A stretch of DNA of 64,000 bases, taken from the NCBI RefSeq assembly GCF_003721515.1, contig NZ_RJJD01000001.1, positions 496,001 to 560,000 on the forward strand. Direction: 5' to 3'. The notes below the pieces were generated by a model, which did not search any database, was not told the origin of the DNA, and saw only the letters and a list, made by a program, of their open reading frames with translations. Of this stretch, positions 15,684 through 24,513 are shown piece after piece. The translations under genes and the position numbers were made by a program. Numbering within the stretch: position 1 is the stretch's first letter; every line of letters begins with the position of its first letter. This DNA comes from Rufibacter latericius (GTDB taxonomy: Bacteria; Bacteroidota; Bacteroidia; Cytophagales; Hymenobacteraceae).

Positions 15684-16811
15684 ATGAGTCAAAAATCCTT
15701 GAACATAGTCATCTTGGGCCTGTCCATCACCTCCAGTTGGGGCAACGGGCACGCCACTACCTTTAGGGGCTTGGTGCGCGAGCTGCGGAATCGGGGTCAC
15801 CATATCCTATTTCTGGAACGCGATGTACCGTGGTACGCCTCTAACCGCGACTTACCGAATCCTGAATATTGTCAAACTGAACTGTACCAGTCCCTGGAAG
15901 ATTTGCAGTCCCGTTTCACCCAACAGGTGCGCGATGCGGATTTCGTGCTGGTGGGCTCCTATGTGCCAGAAGGTGTAGCCGTAGGTGAATGGGCCATCCA
16001 GACCGCGCAGAGCGTGACCGGCTTCTACGACATTGACACGCCGGTGACCTTGGCCAAGCTGGCCCGCGAAGACTACGAATACCTACACCCGCGCCTCATC
16101 CCACAGTATGACATGTATTTGTCGTTCACCGGTGGCCCTACGCTGGAGAAACTGGAAAAGGAGTTTGGTTCACCTATGGCCCGCCCGTTGTACTGCTCGT
16201 TTGATCCCGAGCTATACTTCCCCGAGCCGCAGGAAGAGAAAGTGTGGGACTTAGGCTATTTGGGTACGTACTCCGATGACCGCCAACCGCCGCTGGAGAA
16301 ACTCATGCTGGATGCCGCCCGTGAGTGGCCAATTGGCTCCTTCGTCGTAGCCGGCCCGCAGTACCCGGAGACCATTCAGTGGCCGGAAAACTGTGAGTAC
16401 ATCCATCACTTACCGCCTGCCGAGCACCGTAAATTCTACAACCAGCAGCGCTTCACCCAGAACATCACCCGCGCCGATATGATCAAAGCTGGCTACTCGC
16501 CCAGCGTGCGCCTCTTTGAAGCCGCTGCCTGCGGTACGCCCATCATCTCTGATTACTGGGACGGACTTAATGAGCTTTTTGAATTCGGGAAAGAAATTCT
16601 GGTTTCCTATTCCGCAGAGGACACGCTGAATTTCCTGATCCACTTACCGGAAGATGAACGAACAGCTATAGCCGAACGCGCCCGCCAGAAAGTATTAGCC
16701 CACCACACTGCCGCGCACCGTGCGCAGGAACTGGAAGGCTATGTGTTGGAAGTCTTGGGTTCTGAATCTGAAGTTCTGCGTGACAAAGAAGAGATAGAGT
16801 TAGGAAGCTAG
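15684..16811 (+). CDS. CgeB-like glycosyltransferase 3
   Basis: About 375 residues. The family landmarks are LNIVILGLSITSSWGNGHAT, FRGLVRELRNRGHHILFLE, YDIDTPVTLAKL and the C-terminal RLFEAAACGTPIISDYWDG. I start at ATG 15684; an in-frame TTG at 15666 would read through the heptamer repeats and add only MIHDTS. It is the last glycosyltransferase of the operon and is followed by a strong hairpin. Its acidic C-terminal tail after about residue 355 is not conserved in its paralogues. Confidence 0.85.
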   Translation: MSQKSLNIVILGLSITSSWGNGHATTFRGLVRELRNRGHHILFLERDVPWYASNRDLPNPEYCQTELYQSLEDLQSRFTQQVRDADFVLVGSYVPEGVAVGEWAIQTAQSVTGFYDIDTPVTLAKLAREDYEYLHPRLIPQYDMYLSFTGGPTLEKLEKEFGSPMARPLYCSFDPELYFPEPQEEKVWDLGYLGTYSDDRQPPLEKLMLDAAREWPIGSFVVAGPQYPETIQWPENCEYIHHLPPAEHRKFYNQQRFTQNITRADMIKAGYSPSVRLFEAAACGTPIISDYWDGLNELFEFGKEILVSYSAEDTLNFLIHLPEDERTAIAERARQKVLAHHTAAHRAQELEGYVLEVLGSESEVLRDKEEIELGS

Positions 16812-16836
16812 CTTCCCTTTAACAAACGTGATTATT

Positions 16837-16878
16837 GTTTTCGGCCTGTTTTGAAGAAAGCAGGCCGAAAACGTTTTT
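16837..16878 (+). terminator. Terminator of the glycan operon
   Basis: A perfect 12-bp stem GTTTTCGGCCTG/CAGGCCGAAAAC is followed by GTTTTTAC. It is a clear member of the TTTT-core palindrome family. Confidence 0.8.
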
Positions 16879-16999
16879 ACGCCAATCTCAATAGCCTATC
16901 AACCAACCATTACCTTCCAATTGTCAAAGCTGCCTCAAAACATGGATTGTCTACCTTAATGATAGATTCGGCGGGTTTTTACACGTATAAAGGAAGATC

Positions 17000-17653
17000 A
17001 TGGGAACAGAAAAGCACATATGGGTTAGTGGCTTTCTTTTGCTATTGCTAGGCTCCGCCTGTGAATCTTCCTCCTCGCAGAACCAGCCAGAAGCCGCGAC
17101 TGCTCAACCTGTTGCGAATAGCTGCGATAACCCCGATGGCGCTATTGAATGCTGCTTTTTGAACATGCCTCAGAAACTCACCAGTACCATGACCATTGCG
17201 GGACCAAAAGAGCCCGGGGAACGCTTGGTGATTATGGGCCGAATTTTCAAAAGCGACGGCAAAACGCCTCTTGCCAATGCCATCGTCTACGCCTACCAGA
17301 CAGATAATACGGGTCATTATTCTAAAAAAGGAAATGAAACCGGCGTCCAGAAATGGCATGGCCGCTTGCATGGCTGGTGTAAGACAGACCAAACCGGGGC
17401 TTACGAAATCCATTCCATCAGGCCCGCGCGCTACCCAGATAACTCCATGCCTGCGCACATCCATGCCGCTATAAAACCGGAGAACGGCGCACCCTTTTAC
17501 ATTTCAGACTTTGTCTTCAAAGACGATAGCTTGGTGAATGAAAAATACCTGGCTTCTATATTTACTCCTGTAGGAGGCACCGGAGTAGTGGAAGTGCGTA
17601 AATCACCCGACAATACCTGGACCGGAAAAAGAGACATCACCCTGACCCAGTGA
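17000..17653 (+). CDS. Intradiol dioxygenase-like lipoprotein
   Basis: A 217-residue exported lipoprotein with lipobox LGSAC and Cys at 21, so it is probably anchored in an envelope membrane. After a short Ser/Gln/Ala linker comes a beta-sandwich of the protocatechuate 3,4-dioxygenase type: GRIFKSDGKTPLANAIVYAY, TDQTGAYEIHSIRP and the iron-binding region RYPDNSMPAHIH. Candidate iron ligands are the Tyr in GHYSKKG, the Tyr in ARYPD and the two His in HIH. The usual Arg-Pro-x-His-Ile-His is Met-Pro-Ala-His-Ile-His here, so activity on aromatic diols is uncertain. An AGGA sits shortly before the ATG. It is not part of an aromatic degradation cluster. Confidence 0.8.
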   Translation: MGTEKHIWVSGFLLLLLGSACESSSSQNQPEAATAQPVANSCDNPDGAIECCFLNMPQKLTSTMTIAGPKEPGERLVIMGRIFKSDGKTPLANAIVYAYQTDNTGHYSKKGNETGVQKWHGRLHGWCKTDQTGAYEIHSIRPARYPDNSMPAHIHAAIKPENGAPFYISDFVFKDDSLVNEKYLASIFTPVGGTGVVEVRKSPDNTWTGKRDITLTQ

Positions 17654-17811
17654 GGATTTCCTGTTCTGAGACAACCTCCTTTGTTATCCTTGCAATTCAC
17701 CTAAAGCTTCTTATCTTCATACTGGAGGGATTTATCAATAAAACCCCTCCGTCCTTTTGCAAGCCTTGCAAAGAGCAGTAACGCAAACTTTGTTCACCCA
17801 AAGCTAAGACT

Positions 17812-18768
17812 ATGTTTACGATCAATTCTCTTGCAAGATTTTTACTACTCCTTTCCCTTCTAATAGCTTTTCCTTTTACCCAATTAAAAGCCCAGAGCAA
17901 AACCCTGCATGTTTTAAAAATCAGCTCTTCAAAAGAGTTGTTTGACTTCTTCCGGTTCAGCGAAAACAGCATTCCTTTAATAAGTGGCCATCGGGGTGGT
18001 ATGGAGAAAGGGTATCCTGAGAACTCCATTGAAACCTTAGAACATACCCTCCGCACCACACCGGCTTTTTTTGAGGTTGATCCCCGCCTGACCAAAGACA
18101 GTGTGATTGTGCTCATGCATGATGAAACGCTGGACCGCACCACCACGGGCAGCGGCAAAGTCTCCGATTTCACCTGGGAAGAATTGAAGAAACTTAAGCT
18201 GAAAGACAAAGAAGGCAAGGTGACTAACTTCCGGATTCCCACTTTGGAAGAGGCGATCACCTGGAGCAAAGGGAAAACCATCCTGAACCTGGACAGAAAA
18301 GATGTGCCGCCGGCCATGATTGCCCGGCTCCTGCGAGAAAGCAAAGCCGAAGCCCACGTCATGCTGACGGTGCATAATGCCCAGCAAGCCAGGTTCCATT
18401 ATGAGCAAAACAATAAGGTGATGTTTTCCGCGCATGTGCTCTCCAAAGAAGCGTTCCTGGAATATGAGAAAGCAGGTATTCCCTGGTCACAAATGATGGC
18501 CTACATTGGCCCAACGTACAAGTCCGAGAACCAGGGACTACTGGACCTGCTGCATGCCCGCGGCGTGATGTGTATGATTTCGGCAGCTCCTACGTATGAC
18601 AAACTTCCTGACAAAACAGAACGACAGAATGCCTACCGGGCAATCATCACATCTGGGGCTAATATCATTGAATCTGATCTGCCCATCGAGGCTGCCGAAG
18701 CCATCAAACCTCTGATTTCCGCTCAAAGTAAAAAAGCCCAATACTTTGGGAAAGTGATCGCAAAATAG
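17812..18768 (+). CDS. Glycerophosphodiester phosphodiesterase
   Basis: A 318-residue exported enzyme (signal peptide to about residue 27, ending LKAQ) that hydrolyses glycerophosphodiesters to glycerol 3-phosphate and an alcohol. The catalytic core is visible: H60-R61 in SGHRGG, E70-N71 in PENSIE, E88 and D90 in FFEVDPRLTKD, and H103 in LMHDETLDRTTTG. The barrel continues to IIESDLPIEA near the C-terminus. Length is normal. It stands alone between the dioxygenase-like and esterase genes, all on the same strand but separated by more than 100 bases. A role in scavenging phosphate or lipid headgroups is likely. Confidence 0.9.
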   Translation: MFTINSLARFLLLLSLLIAFPFTQLKAQSKTLHVLKISSSKELFDFFRFSENSIPLISGHRGGMEKGYPENSIETLEHTLRTTPAFFEVDPRLTKDSVIVLMHDETLDRTTTGSGKVSDFTWEELKKLKLKDKEGKVTNFRIPTLEEAITWSKGKTILNLDRKDVPPAMIARLLRESKAEAHVMLTVHNAQQARFHYEQNNKVMFSAHVLSKEAFLEYEKAGIPWSQMMAYIGPTYKSENQGLLDLLHARGVMCMISAAPTYDKLPDKTERQNAYRAIITSGANIIESDLPIEAAEAIKPLISAQSKKAQYFGKVIAK

Positions 18769-18883
18769 CTTTCTTGCTAGCCTGTGACATCCAAGAAATG
18801 AAAAGCTCGAAGGCTTTCTTTATCTATCACCTATTGATCTTCCCACCAGAACTCATCAAACGTTAAGCGAATATAACCACCAT

Positions 18884-20536
18884 ATGAATCAAAGCATAAA
18901 CAGACTTTTCCTACTGCTTCTACTGGCGGTACTGATTGCCCCCGCAGTGGCGCAAACTAAAAAGGCAACGGCTACCACTTCCTCATCCAACCAGGTAAAG
19001 ACGGCCAATGGCATACTGGAAGGCACCCTGGAGAAAAGCGGCATCCGCTCGTTTAAAGGTGTGCCGTTTGGCGCACCGCCGGTAGGCAATCTGCGCTGGC
19101 GCGAGCCGCAGCCGGTGAAGAACTGGCAGGGCGTCCGGAAGGCCACGCAGTTCGGGCCGAGGGCCATGCAGTTGCCGGTGTTCGGGGATATGAATTTCCG
19201 AAGCAATGGGGTAAGCGAGGATTGCCTGTACCTCAATGTCTGGACCCCAGCCAAAACCGGGAAAGAGAAACTGCCGGTGCTGGTGTATTTCTATGGTGGC
19301 GGCTTTATTGCAGGCGACGGTTCTGAGCCGCGCTATGACGGCGAGAGCATGGCCCAGAAAGGCATGGTAGCCATCACCGTCAACTACCGGTTGGGCGTGT
19401 TTGGATTCTTCTCGCACCCAGAGTTGAGCAAGGAGTCGCCTTACAAAGGCTCGGGTAACTACGGCTTCCTGGACCAGGCAGCGGCTTTAAAATGGGTAAA
19501 GGCGAACATTGCCGCCTTCGGAGGTGACCCAAATAGAGTGACCATCGCAGGTGAATCCGCGGGCTCTATGTCGGTGAGTGCGCAGATGGCGTCTCCCTTG
19601 TCTAGGAACCTGATTGCGGGGGCCATTGGGGAAAGTGGGGCGCTGGTGAACTCGGGTTTTGATCCGGTTCCACTGGCCGAGGGTGAGCAGAACGGCGTGA
19701 AGTTCGCCACCAGCATCGGTGCTCCTTCTCTGGCGCAACTACGGGCCATGGACGCGCAGCAGCTTCTGAACGAGGCCGGCAAGCCAGGTATGGGCCGCTT
19801 TGTGCCCACCATTGACGGCTACTTCTTCCCGAAATCCCCGGCAGCCATTTTTGCGGCGGGTGAGCAGGCCAAGGTTCCATTGCTGGCGGGCTGGAACTCA
19901 GAGGAAATGACCTACCGGGCCCTCTTCGGGCAGGAGGCGCCTACAAAGGAAAACTATACCAAACTGGTGCAGAAACTGTACGGCCCTCGTGCCGAGGATG
20001 TCCTGAAACAATACAACGCTGCTACCGATGCCGATGTCCCGCAGGTGGCTACTGATTTATCCGGCGACCGGTTTATTGCCTACAGCACCTGGAAATGGAT
20101 TGACTTGCACAGCAAAACCGGCGGCAAACCCGTGTACCGCTACCTTTACTCGCGTCCCCGTCCCGAGATGGTGCCGGAGATGGGCAATGCCTCTGCGGGT
20201 CTGGCCGGAGGAGTAGTCAAAGATTCCATCGCGCCCAAAGCCCCACCCGCCACAGGCGCCGTCCACTCCGCCGAGATCGAGTACGCCATGGGCAATCTGT
20301 CCACAAACAAAGTCTTCGCCTGGGGTCCGGAGGATTACAAAGTCTCCAAAACCATTCAGGAGTACTTCGCCAACTTCGTGAAAACCGGAAACCCCAACGG
20401 CGGGAGTTTGCCTAAATGGCCCACCGCTTCCGGCAACCCCGTGCAGTACCAGGTCATCGACGTGAACACCAAAACCGTTACCGAGAAAAACCGTGGGCGC
20501 TACCTTCTCCTGGACGAACTCAACGCAAAAAAATAG
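18884..20536 (+). CDS. Type B carboxylesterase, exported
   Basis: A 550-residue alpha/beta hydrolase of the para-nitrobenzyl esterase/cholinesterase family. It has a signal peptide (residues 1-23, ending AVAQ), an oxyanion region VYFYGGGFIAGDG and the nucleophile elbow GESAGS with Ser225. The acid is probably the Glu in GWNSEEM, and HSAEIEYAMG carries the catalytic His. The N-terminal KGVPFGAPPVGNLRW and SEDCLYLNVW are classic family motifs. Substrate is unknown. Homologues in this phylum often sit with sugar or aromatic ester utilisation genes, and here a DUF1080 protein follows. Confidence 0.9.
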   Translation: MNQSINRLFLLLLLAVLIAPAVAQTKKATATTSSSNQVKTANGILEGTLEKSGIRSFKGVPFGAPPVGNLRWREPQPVKNWQGVRKATQFGPRAMQLPVFGDMNFRSNGVSEDCLYLNVWTPAKTGKEKLPVLVYFYGGGFIAGDGSEPRYDGESMAQKGMVAITVNYRLGVFGFFSHPELSKESPYKGSGNYGFLDQAAALKWVKANIAAFGGDPNRVTIAGESAGSMSVSAQMASPLSRNLIAGAIGESGALVNSGFDPVPLAEGEQNGVKFATSIGAPSLAQLRAMDAQQLLNEAGKPGMGRFVPTIDGYFFPKSPAAIFAAGEQAKVPLLAGWNSEEMTYRALFGQEAPTKENYTKLVQKLYGPRAEDVLKQYNAATDADVPQVATDLSGDRFIAYSTWKWIDLHSKTGGKPVYRYLYSRPRPEMVPEMGNASAGLAGGVVKDSIAPKAPPATGAVHSAEIEYAMGNLSTNKVFAWGPEDYKVSKTIQEYFANFVKTGNPNGGSLPKWPTASGNPVQYQVIDVNTKTVTEKNRGRYLLLDELNAKK

Positions 20537-20564
20537 CCAATTAACTATATCCTAACTCGGCAAA

Positions 20565-20620
20565 GCCATCGGTCAGAAACAAGCTTTTCAGGAGCTCCTT
20601 TTTCTGGCAGATGGCTTTCT
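20565..20620 (+). terminator. Hairpin after the carboxylesterase
   Basis: GCCATC...CAGAAA pairs with TTTCTG...GATGGC around a CTTTTCAGGAG-type centre, followed by TTTCTCTTTTT. It is an imperfect member of the palindrome family. Confidence 0.55.
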
Positions 20621-20700
20621 CTTTTTATGCTTACTTTAGCCTTTATTTCTGTAAAACACCCCTTAAACGCCATCCGAGAATCTATCAATTCCGCCACCCT

Positions 20701-21579
20701 ATGAAAACAAAATTAACCCTCGGGTTTATCGCCTTGCTGCTCACTTGCCTCGGAATGTCTTCCTTTCTACCCAAGAAAGAATGGACGCCTTTACTGGACA
20801 AGAATCTCACGCAGTGGGAAACGTATCTGAGCTATCGGCATAAACTGGGCTACAACGGCAAGGTGCCCACCGATGCGCAGGGCAAGGAGATTGCGCCAAT
20901 TGGGTACAACCAGAAAGGGCAGACAGTGTTCACCTACATGGAGGAGAAAGGCGAACCCATGCTGAAGGTGAGTGGCGAGATTTACGGGTGCGTCTATACC
21001 AAAAAGGAGTACGAGAACTACCACCTCAAACTCAAGTACAAGTGGGGCCAGAATAAGTATGAGCCGCGCAAAGATTTGCTCAAAGACTCGGGCGTGCTGT
21101 ACCACTCCATAGGGGAAAGCGGTAAGGATTACTGGCGTGCCTGGATGCTCTCGCAGGAATTCCAGATTATGGAGGGCCACACCGGCGATTACTGGAGCAT
21201 CGCTAACTCGGCCATCGATATCCGGGCGTTTCTTCCTGAAGGCATGATGAACTCCGTGGCTGATGCCAAGCAGCCGTTCCTAGGCTTCGGCAGAGGCTCC
21301 GGCAGAGACGGCCTGTGCCTCCGCAGCGAAAACCGCGAAAGTAAAAACGGCGACTGGACCGAGATTGAGCTGATCTGCTATCAAGGCAAAAGCCTGCATA
21401 TTGTGAACGGCCAGGTAGTGATGGTGCTGCAGAACTCCCGCTACGTAGAGAACGACAAAGCCACCCCGCTCACCAAAGGCAAAATCCAGATCCAAAGCGA
21501 AGCCGCAGAGGTGTACTACAAAGACATCCTGTTGAAAGAGTTAGACGAGCTGCCGAAAGAGTACACGGCGTATTTTTGA
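20701..21579 (+). CDS. DUF1080 (3-keto-disaccharide hydrolase-type) exported protein
   Basis: About 292 residues. I start at ATG 20701 because it gives a clean signal peptide (KLTLGFIALLLTCLGMSSF); an in-frame ATG at 20611 would put 30 unrelated residues in front and overlaps a hairpin. The mature part has the concanavalin-like DUF1080 features WTPLLDKNLTQWETY, GCVYTKKEYENYHLKLKYKW, DSGVLYHS, QEFQIMEGHTGDYW and GKIQIQSEAAEVYYKDI. Family members bind or cleave modified glycans, some as 3-keto-glycoside hydrolases. Reaction here is not proven. Confidence 0.85.
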   Translation: MKTKLTLGFIALLLTCLGMSSFLPKKEWTPLLDKNLTQWETYLSYRHKLGYNGKVPTDAQGKEIAPIGYNQKGQTVFTYMEEKGEPMLKVSGEIYGCVYTKKEYENYHLKLKYKWGQNKYEPRKDLLKDSGVLYHSIGESGKDYWRAWMLSQEFQIMEGHTGDYWSIANSAIDIRAFLPEGMMNSVADAKQPFLGFGRGSGRDGLCLRSENRESKNGDWTEIELICYQGKSLHIVNGQVVMVLQNSRYVENDKATPLTKGKIQIQSEAAEVYYKDILLKELDELPKEYTAYF

Positions 21580-21594
21580 TGGGTACCTACTCCA

Positions 21595-21688
21595 CCTGTC
21601 ATCTTGGAAAGATCTTGTGAACGAACTAGAAAAGCCTTGAAGTAAACGCTTTTACTGTTCGCTCACAATATCCTTTCAGGATGAAAAT
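21595..21688. repeat. Inverted repeat, AAGATCTTGTG family, copy 1
   Basis: CTGTCATCTTGGAAAGATCTTGTG at the left end is mirrored by CACAATATCCTTTCAGGATGA at the right end, with a 40-base centre containing AACTAGAAAAG. The same element is at 32418-32507. It has no coding content. Confidence 0.75.
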
Positions 21689-21756
21689 GAGGAGAGTGTT
21701 GCATCAGGAAATCGCTCGTATAGAGAGCCCTAAAAAGGAAAGAATAACAAACACAA

Positions 21757-21816
21757 AATCCCCGCTGCTTTCGGCTTGTTTTCTTAAAAACAGCCTGAAA
21801 ACAACGGGGATTTTCA
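21757..21816. terminator. Hairpin terminator before the deacetylase 3' end
   Basis: AAAATCCCCG pairs with CGGGGATTTT, and the inner part has CTTGTTTTCTTAAAAACAG. It lies 16 bases past the stop codon of the deacetylase (- strand), and its TTTT flank fits termination on either strand. Confidence 0.75.
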
Positions 21817-21831
21817 CAACTAGAAACCTGC

Positions 21832-22626
21832 TTACTTCTTCGCAGAGGCAGTCGCCTTCAGGTGTTTGGCGGCCTCGATGAAGGTGGTGTTCCAGATGTC
21901 TTTTTCGTTCTTCTTCAGGAACTGCAGAAGTTGACGGTGCGCTTCCAGGGAGACGGTCAGGGAGTGCTCCCCGCCTACGCCGTGGAACAGGAATACGATC
22001 ATGCTGTTGGTTTCCATGGCCTTCTTCACCATGGCAATGAGTTGGTCGCCGGTCTGGCCATTGATCATGAAAGAACCTACGTTGTACAGGTCTGTGGTGG
22101 GCTTGTTGGGCACGTAGACACCTTGCACGCCGCGGGCGGCTACTAGTTCTCCTTTCAGGCCGTCAACATAAGAAACACCTGCTACCTGAGTGTCGCCGCA
22201 GGGGTAGGCGAAGGTGCGCTCTTTTTTACCGTCCAATGCTTCCAAGGCGGCGTTGGTCATTTTGATTTCATCGGTGATGCGGCGAACGGTGTAGGTGGCG
22301 AGGTTATAGTCGGGGGTGACGAAGCTGCGGCCGGGTTGGCTGCCGTCACAGGGGTGGAAAAGCGTGTGGTTGGCGAGTTCGTGCTTATTGGCGGCGGCTT
22401 TCTTCCACTCGGGCAGACGTTTGGTGAACGCGGGTGAGGCAGCGGTCAGGTAGAAGGTGCCTTTGAGTTTCACAGAATCGAGGGCCGGTACCACTTGGTC
22501 CAGGTGCGTGTTGAGGGCATCGTCATAGGTCAGTACCACGGCGCACTTTTTCTTGTTCCAGTCCTGGGCGAACGCAGAGACGCTCAGCAGGCAGAGCAGG
22601 AACGGGAGGGTTCTTTTAAAGATCAT
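21832..22626 (-). CDS. Exported polysaccharide deacetylase family protein
   Basis: A 264-residue protein with a signal peptide (1-20, ending AFAQ) and a NodB-like barrel. The metal and base residues are visible: D35-D36 in LTYDDALNTHLDQ (motif 1) and H87/H91 in NHTLFHPC (motif 2). Later motifs include FAYPCGDT and IVFLFHGVGGE. These match zinc-dependent carbohydrate esterase family 4 N- or O-deacetylases. It is transcribed alone on the - strand between the DUF1080 gene and the methyltransferase. The substrate, envelope glycan or external polysaccharide, is not readable. Confidence 0.88.
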   Translation of the reverse strand: MIFKRTLPFLLCLLSVSAFAQDWNKKKCAVVLTYDDALNTHLDQVVPALDSVKLKGTFYLTAASPAFTKRLPEWKKAAANKHELANHTLFHPCDGSQPGRSFVTPDYNLATYTVRRITDEIKMTNAALEALDGKKERTFAYPCGDTQVAGVSYVDGLKGELVAARGVQGVYVPNKPTTDLYNVGSFMINGQTGDQLIAMVKKAMETNSMIVFLFHGVGGEHSLTVSLEAHRQLLQFLKKNEKDIWNTTFIEAAKHLKATASAKK

Positions 22627-22879
22627 GTGGGTTGTCTGGAGAGCTTTTAGATAGACGTCAAGTTTGCTTCAAGTTACAGGTTCTCGGCAAGAACTCCGGC
22701 ATTTGGGGTCCGATTTTCAGAAACCGGCCCTGAAACAATCTTCGGTCTGGTTCCGGTGGGTTCTTTATGCCCGCTGCGGGGTGGCAGACATCCTCCTTCG
22801 GGTTTCAGAAACATATAACTTTTACTATCCTGTTTTCCGTACAAGCGGGTGAATTCATTTTCTAACGCAAACACCCCCT

Positions 22880-23695
22880 ATGGATCTAACTCAGGAAATA
22901 GCCCAACTAGGACCCTGGTTTCATAACCTGCACCTTCCAGACGGTACCCAAACCGCCCCCAACCATAGCTTAGGCGATTTCCCAGCCTTTAAGTGGAAAC
23001 ACATCCAAAACTACATTCCGGAGGACCTGACCGGCTGGCGCGTGCTGGATGTGGGCTGCAACGCCGGGTTTTACACCATGGAACTGGCCAAGCGCGGCGC
23101 CTCGGTGCTGGGCATTGACGTAGACCCGCATTACCTTCGACAGGCCGCCTGGGTAGCCCGGCAGTTCGGGCTGGATGACAAGGTGGAGTTCCGGCAGATG
23201 CAGGTCTATGATGTGGCCCATTTGCAGGAGAAATTCGATTTGATCTGGTACATGGGGGTGATGTACCACCTGCGCTACCCGCTGCTCTCTTTGGATATCC
23301 TGTCGCAGAAAACGACCCGTTTGATGGTGTTCCAGACCCTGACCATGCCGGGTGAGGAAGTGGCCGAAATCCCGAATGATATTGAATTCAATGAGCGCGA
23401 GGTGATGCTGGAAGAAGGCTACCCCAAGATGGCCTTCATTGAAAACAAACTGGCCGGCGACGTTACCAACTGGTGGGCACCCAACCACGCCTGCATTGAG
23501 GCCATGCTGCGCTCCTGCGGCCTGAAAGTGACCGGCAAGCCAGACCATGAAATCTACGTATGCGAACCAGATCCCAACAACCAGAACAGCACCCACACCT
23601 GGAACAGCTCTGAACTATTATCAGCGACGGGACAGGCCTGGCAAGAAGCCGTAGCCGCAAAGGTGGAGGGGAAAAACCGTACCCTCACCCGGTAA
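22880..23695 (+). CDS. SAM-dependent methyltransferase linked to glycan genes
   Basis: A 271-residue class I methyltransferase. Motif I is VLDVGCNAGFYTMELAKRGA (about residues 55-75), followed by LGIDVDPHYLRQA, and WYMGVMYHLRYPLLSLD marks the later core. The N-terminal LGPWFHNLHLPDGTQTAP and overall layout resemble a methyltransferase family found beside glycosyltransferases (I recall it as TIGR04290; unverified). The tail after residue 240 is polar. It is followed by a hairpin. A role in methylating the sugar of the nearby glycan is inferred. Confidence 0.8.
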   Translation: MDLTQEIAQLGPWFHNLHLPDGTQTAPNHSLGDFPAFKWKHIQNYIPEDLTGWRVLDVGCNAGFYTMELAKRGASVLGIDVDPHYLRQAAWVARQFGLDDKVEFRQMQVYDVAHLQEKFDLIWYMGVMYHLRYPLLSLDILSQKTTRLMVFQTLTMPGEEVAEIPNDIEFNEREVMLEEGYPKMAFIENKLAGDVTNWWAPNHACIEAMLRSCGLKVTGKPDHEIYVCEPDPNNQNSTHTWNSSELLSATGQAWQEAVAAKVEGKNRTLTR

Positions 23696-23710
23696 CCTCC
23701 GCCCGTAATT

Positions 23711-23759
23711 TGTGCTCGATTTTGGCCTCTTTTCAGGAAATCAGGCCAAAATCGAGCAT
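23711..23759 (+). terminator. Hairpin terminator after the methyltransferase
   Basis: A perfect 16-bp stem TGCTCGATTTTGGCCT/AGGCCAAAATCGAGCA has CTTTTCAGGAAATC in the loop and is followed by TCTTTGTTTTC. Confidence 0.8.
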
Positions 23760-23784
23760 CTTTGTTTTCAATTAGCTTAAAACC

Positions 23785-24342
23785 ATGTCAACCCCGCGCC
23801 CCTGGCGATTGCTTCGCTCCCAAATTGCTTTCCAACACAAGTGGTACACCCTGCGCCGCGATGAGGTAGAACTGCCCAACGGCCACGTAGTAGACGATTT
23901 CTTCGTTAGCGAGCGCCCCGATGGCGCCTACGTTTTCCCGGTGACCGAGCAGAACGAAGTCATTTTCGTACGCCAGTACAAGCATGCCGCGGGCAAGATC
24001 TTTTTGGAACTTCCCGCCGGTTCGTTTTTCCCCAAGGAAGAGAAAGCCGAAGACGCCGCTACCCGCGAGTTGCTGGAGGAAACCGGTGCCGTACTCACGC
24101 AAGACTTGGTGCAACTGGCCGTGTTGCATGACAACCCTGCCAAAGACACCAACCGCATTCACTTGTTCCTGGCCCAGAAGGTACGCATAGAACAGGCCCA
24201 GATTCTGGATGTGACCGAGGATATTGAAGTAGTCAGGGTGCCGCTTGACCAGGTGCTAGCCAAAGTACTGAACGGCGAGATTTGCGTGTCAGGGTCAGTA
24301 GCGCTGTGCTTTCTGGCGTTGCGGCACCTTCAGGCGCTTTAA
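23785..24342 (+). CDS. Nudix hydrolase (ADP-ribose pyrophosphatase-like)
   Basis: A 185-residue protein that hydrolyses a nucleoside diphosphate linked to another group, probably ADP-ribose or an ADP-sugar. The N-terminus is typical of this subgroup (FVSERPDGAYVFPVTEQNEVIFVRQYKH in pieces), followed by ELPAGSFFP. The Nudix box is GSFFPKEEK...TRELLEETGA, with the catalytic REL-LEE-G all present. Between the Gly and the first box Glu there are six residues instead of the usual five, a one-residue insertion. It follows the methyltransferase hairpin and seems to be monocistronic. Confidence 0.88.
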   Translation: MSTPRPWRLLRSQIAFQHKWYTLRRDEVELPNGHVVDDFFVSERPDGAYVFPVTEQNEVIFVRQYKHAAGKIFLELPAGSFFPKEEKAEDAATRELLEETGAVLTQDLVQLAVLHDNPAKDTNRIHLFLAQKVRIEQAQILDVTEDIEVVRVPLDQVLAKVLNGEICVSGSVALCFLALRHLQAL

Positions 24343-24513
24343 GTCCGAAATCCTGAAAACGGCTAAGAAACGGCTAACAGAAAGAAATTAGATTCAGACC
24401 TCAACCACAAAGCCAAAACTAAGTATAGGGAATGTAACCGTGGCGGGAGGCACTACGCCCCTTCGGCTATCCCTGGTTACGAATCCCCAAGATACTTAAA
24501 AGACCGCAGCGCA

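Noticed and set aside
16851-17051. 66-codon frame after the glycan operon
   Set aside because: Its start is inside the terminator hairpin at 16837-16878 and it overlaps the signal peptide region of the dioxygenase-like gene in another frame.
20611-20700. Upstream ATG as the start of the DUF1080 protein
   Set aside because: It overlaps the hairpin after the esterase gene and would put 30 unrelated residues in front of a clean signal peptide.
21681-21881. 66-codon frame on the + strand
   Set aside because: It runs out of a palindromic repeat, through a terminator hairpin and into the deacetylase gene on the other strand.
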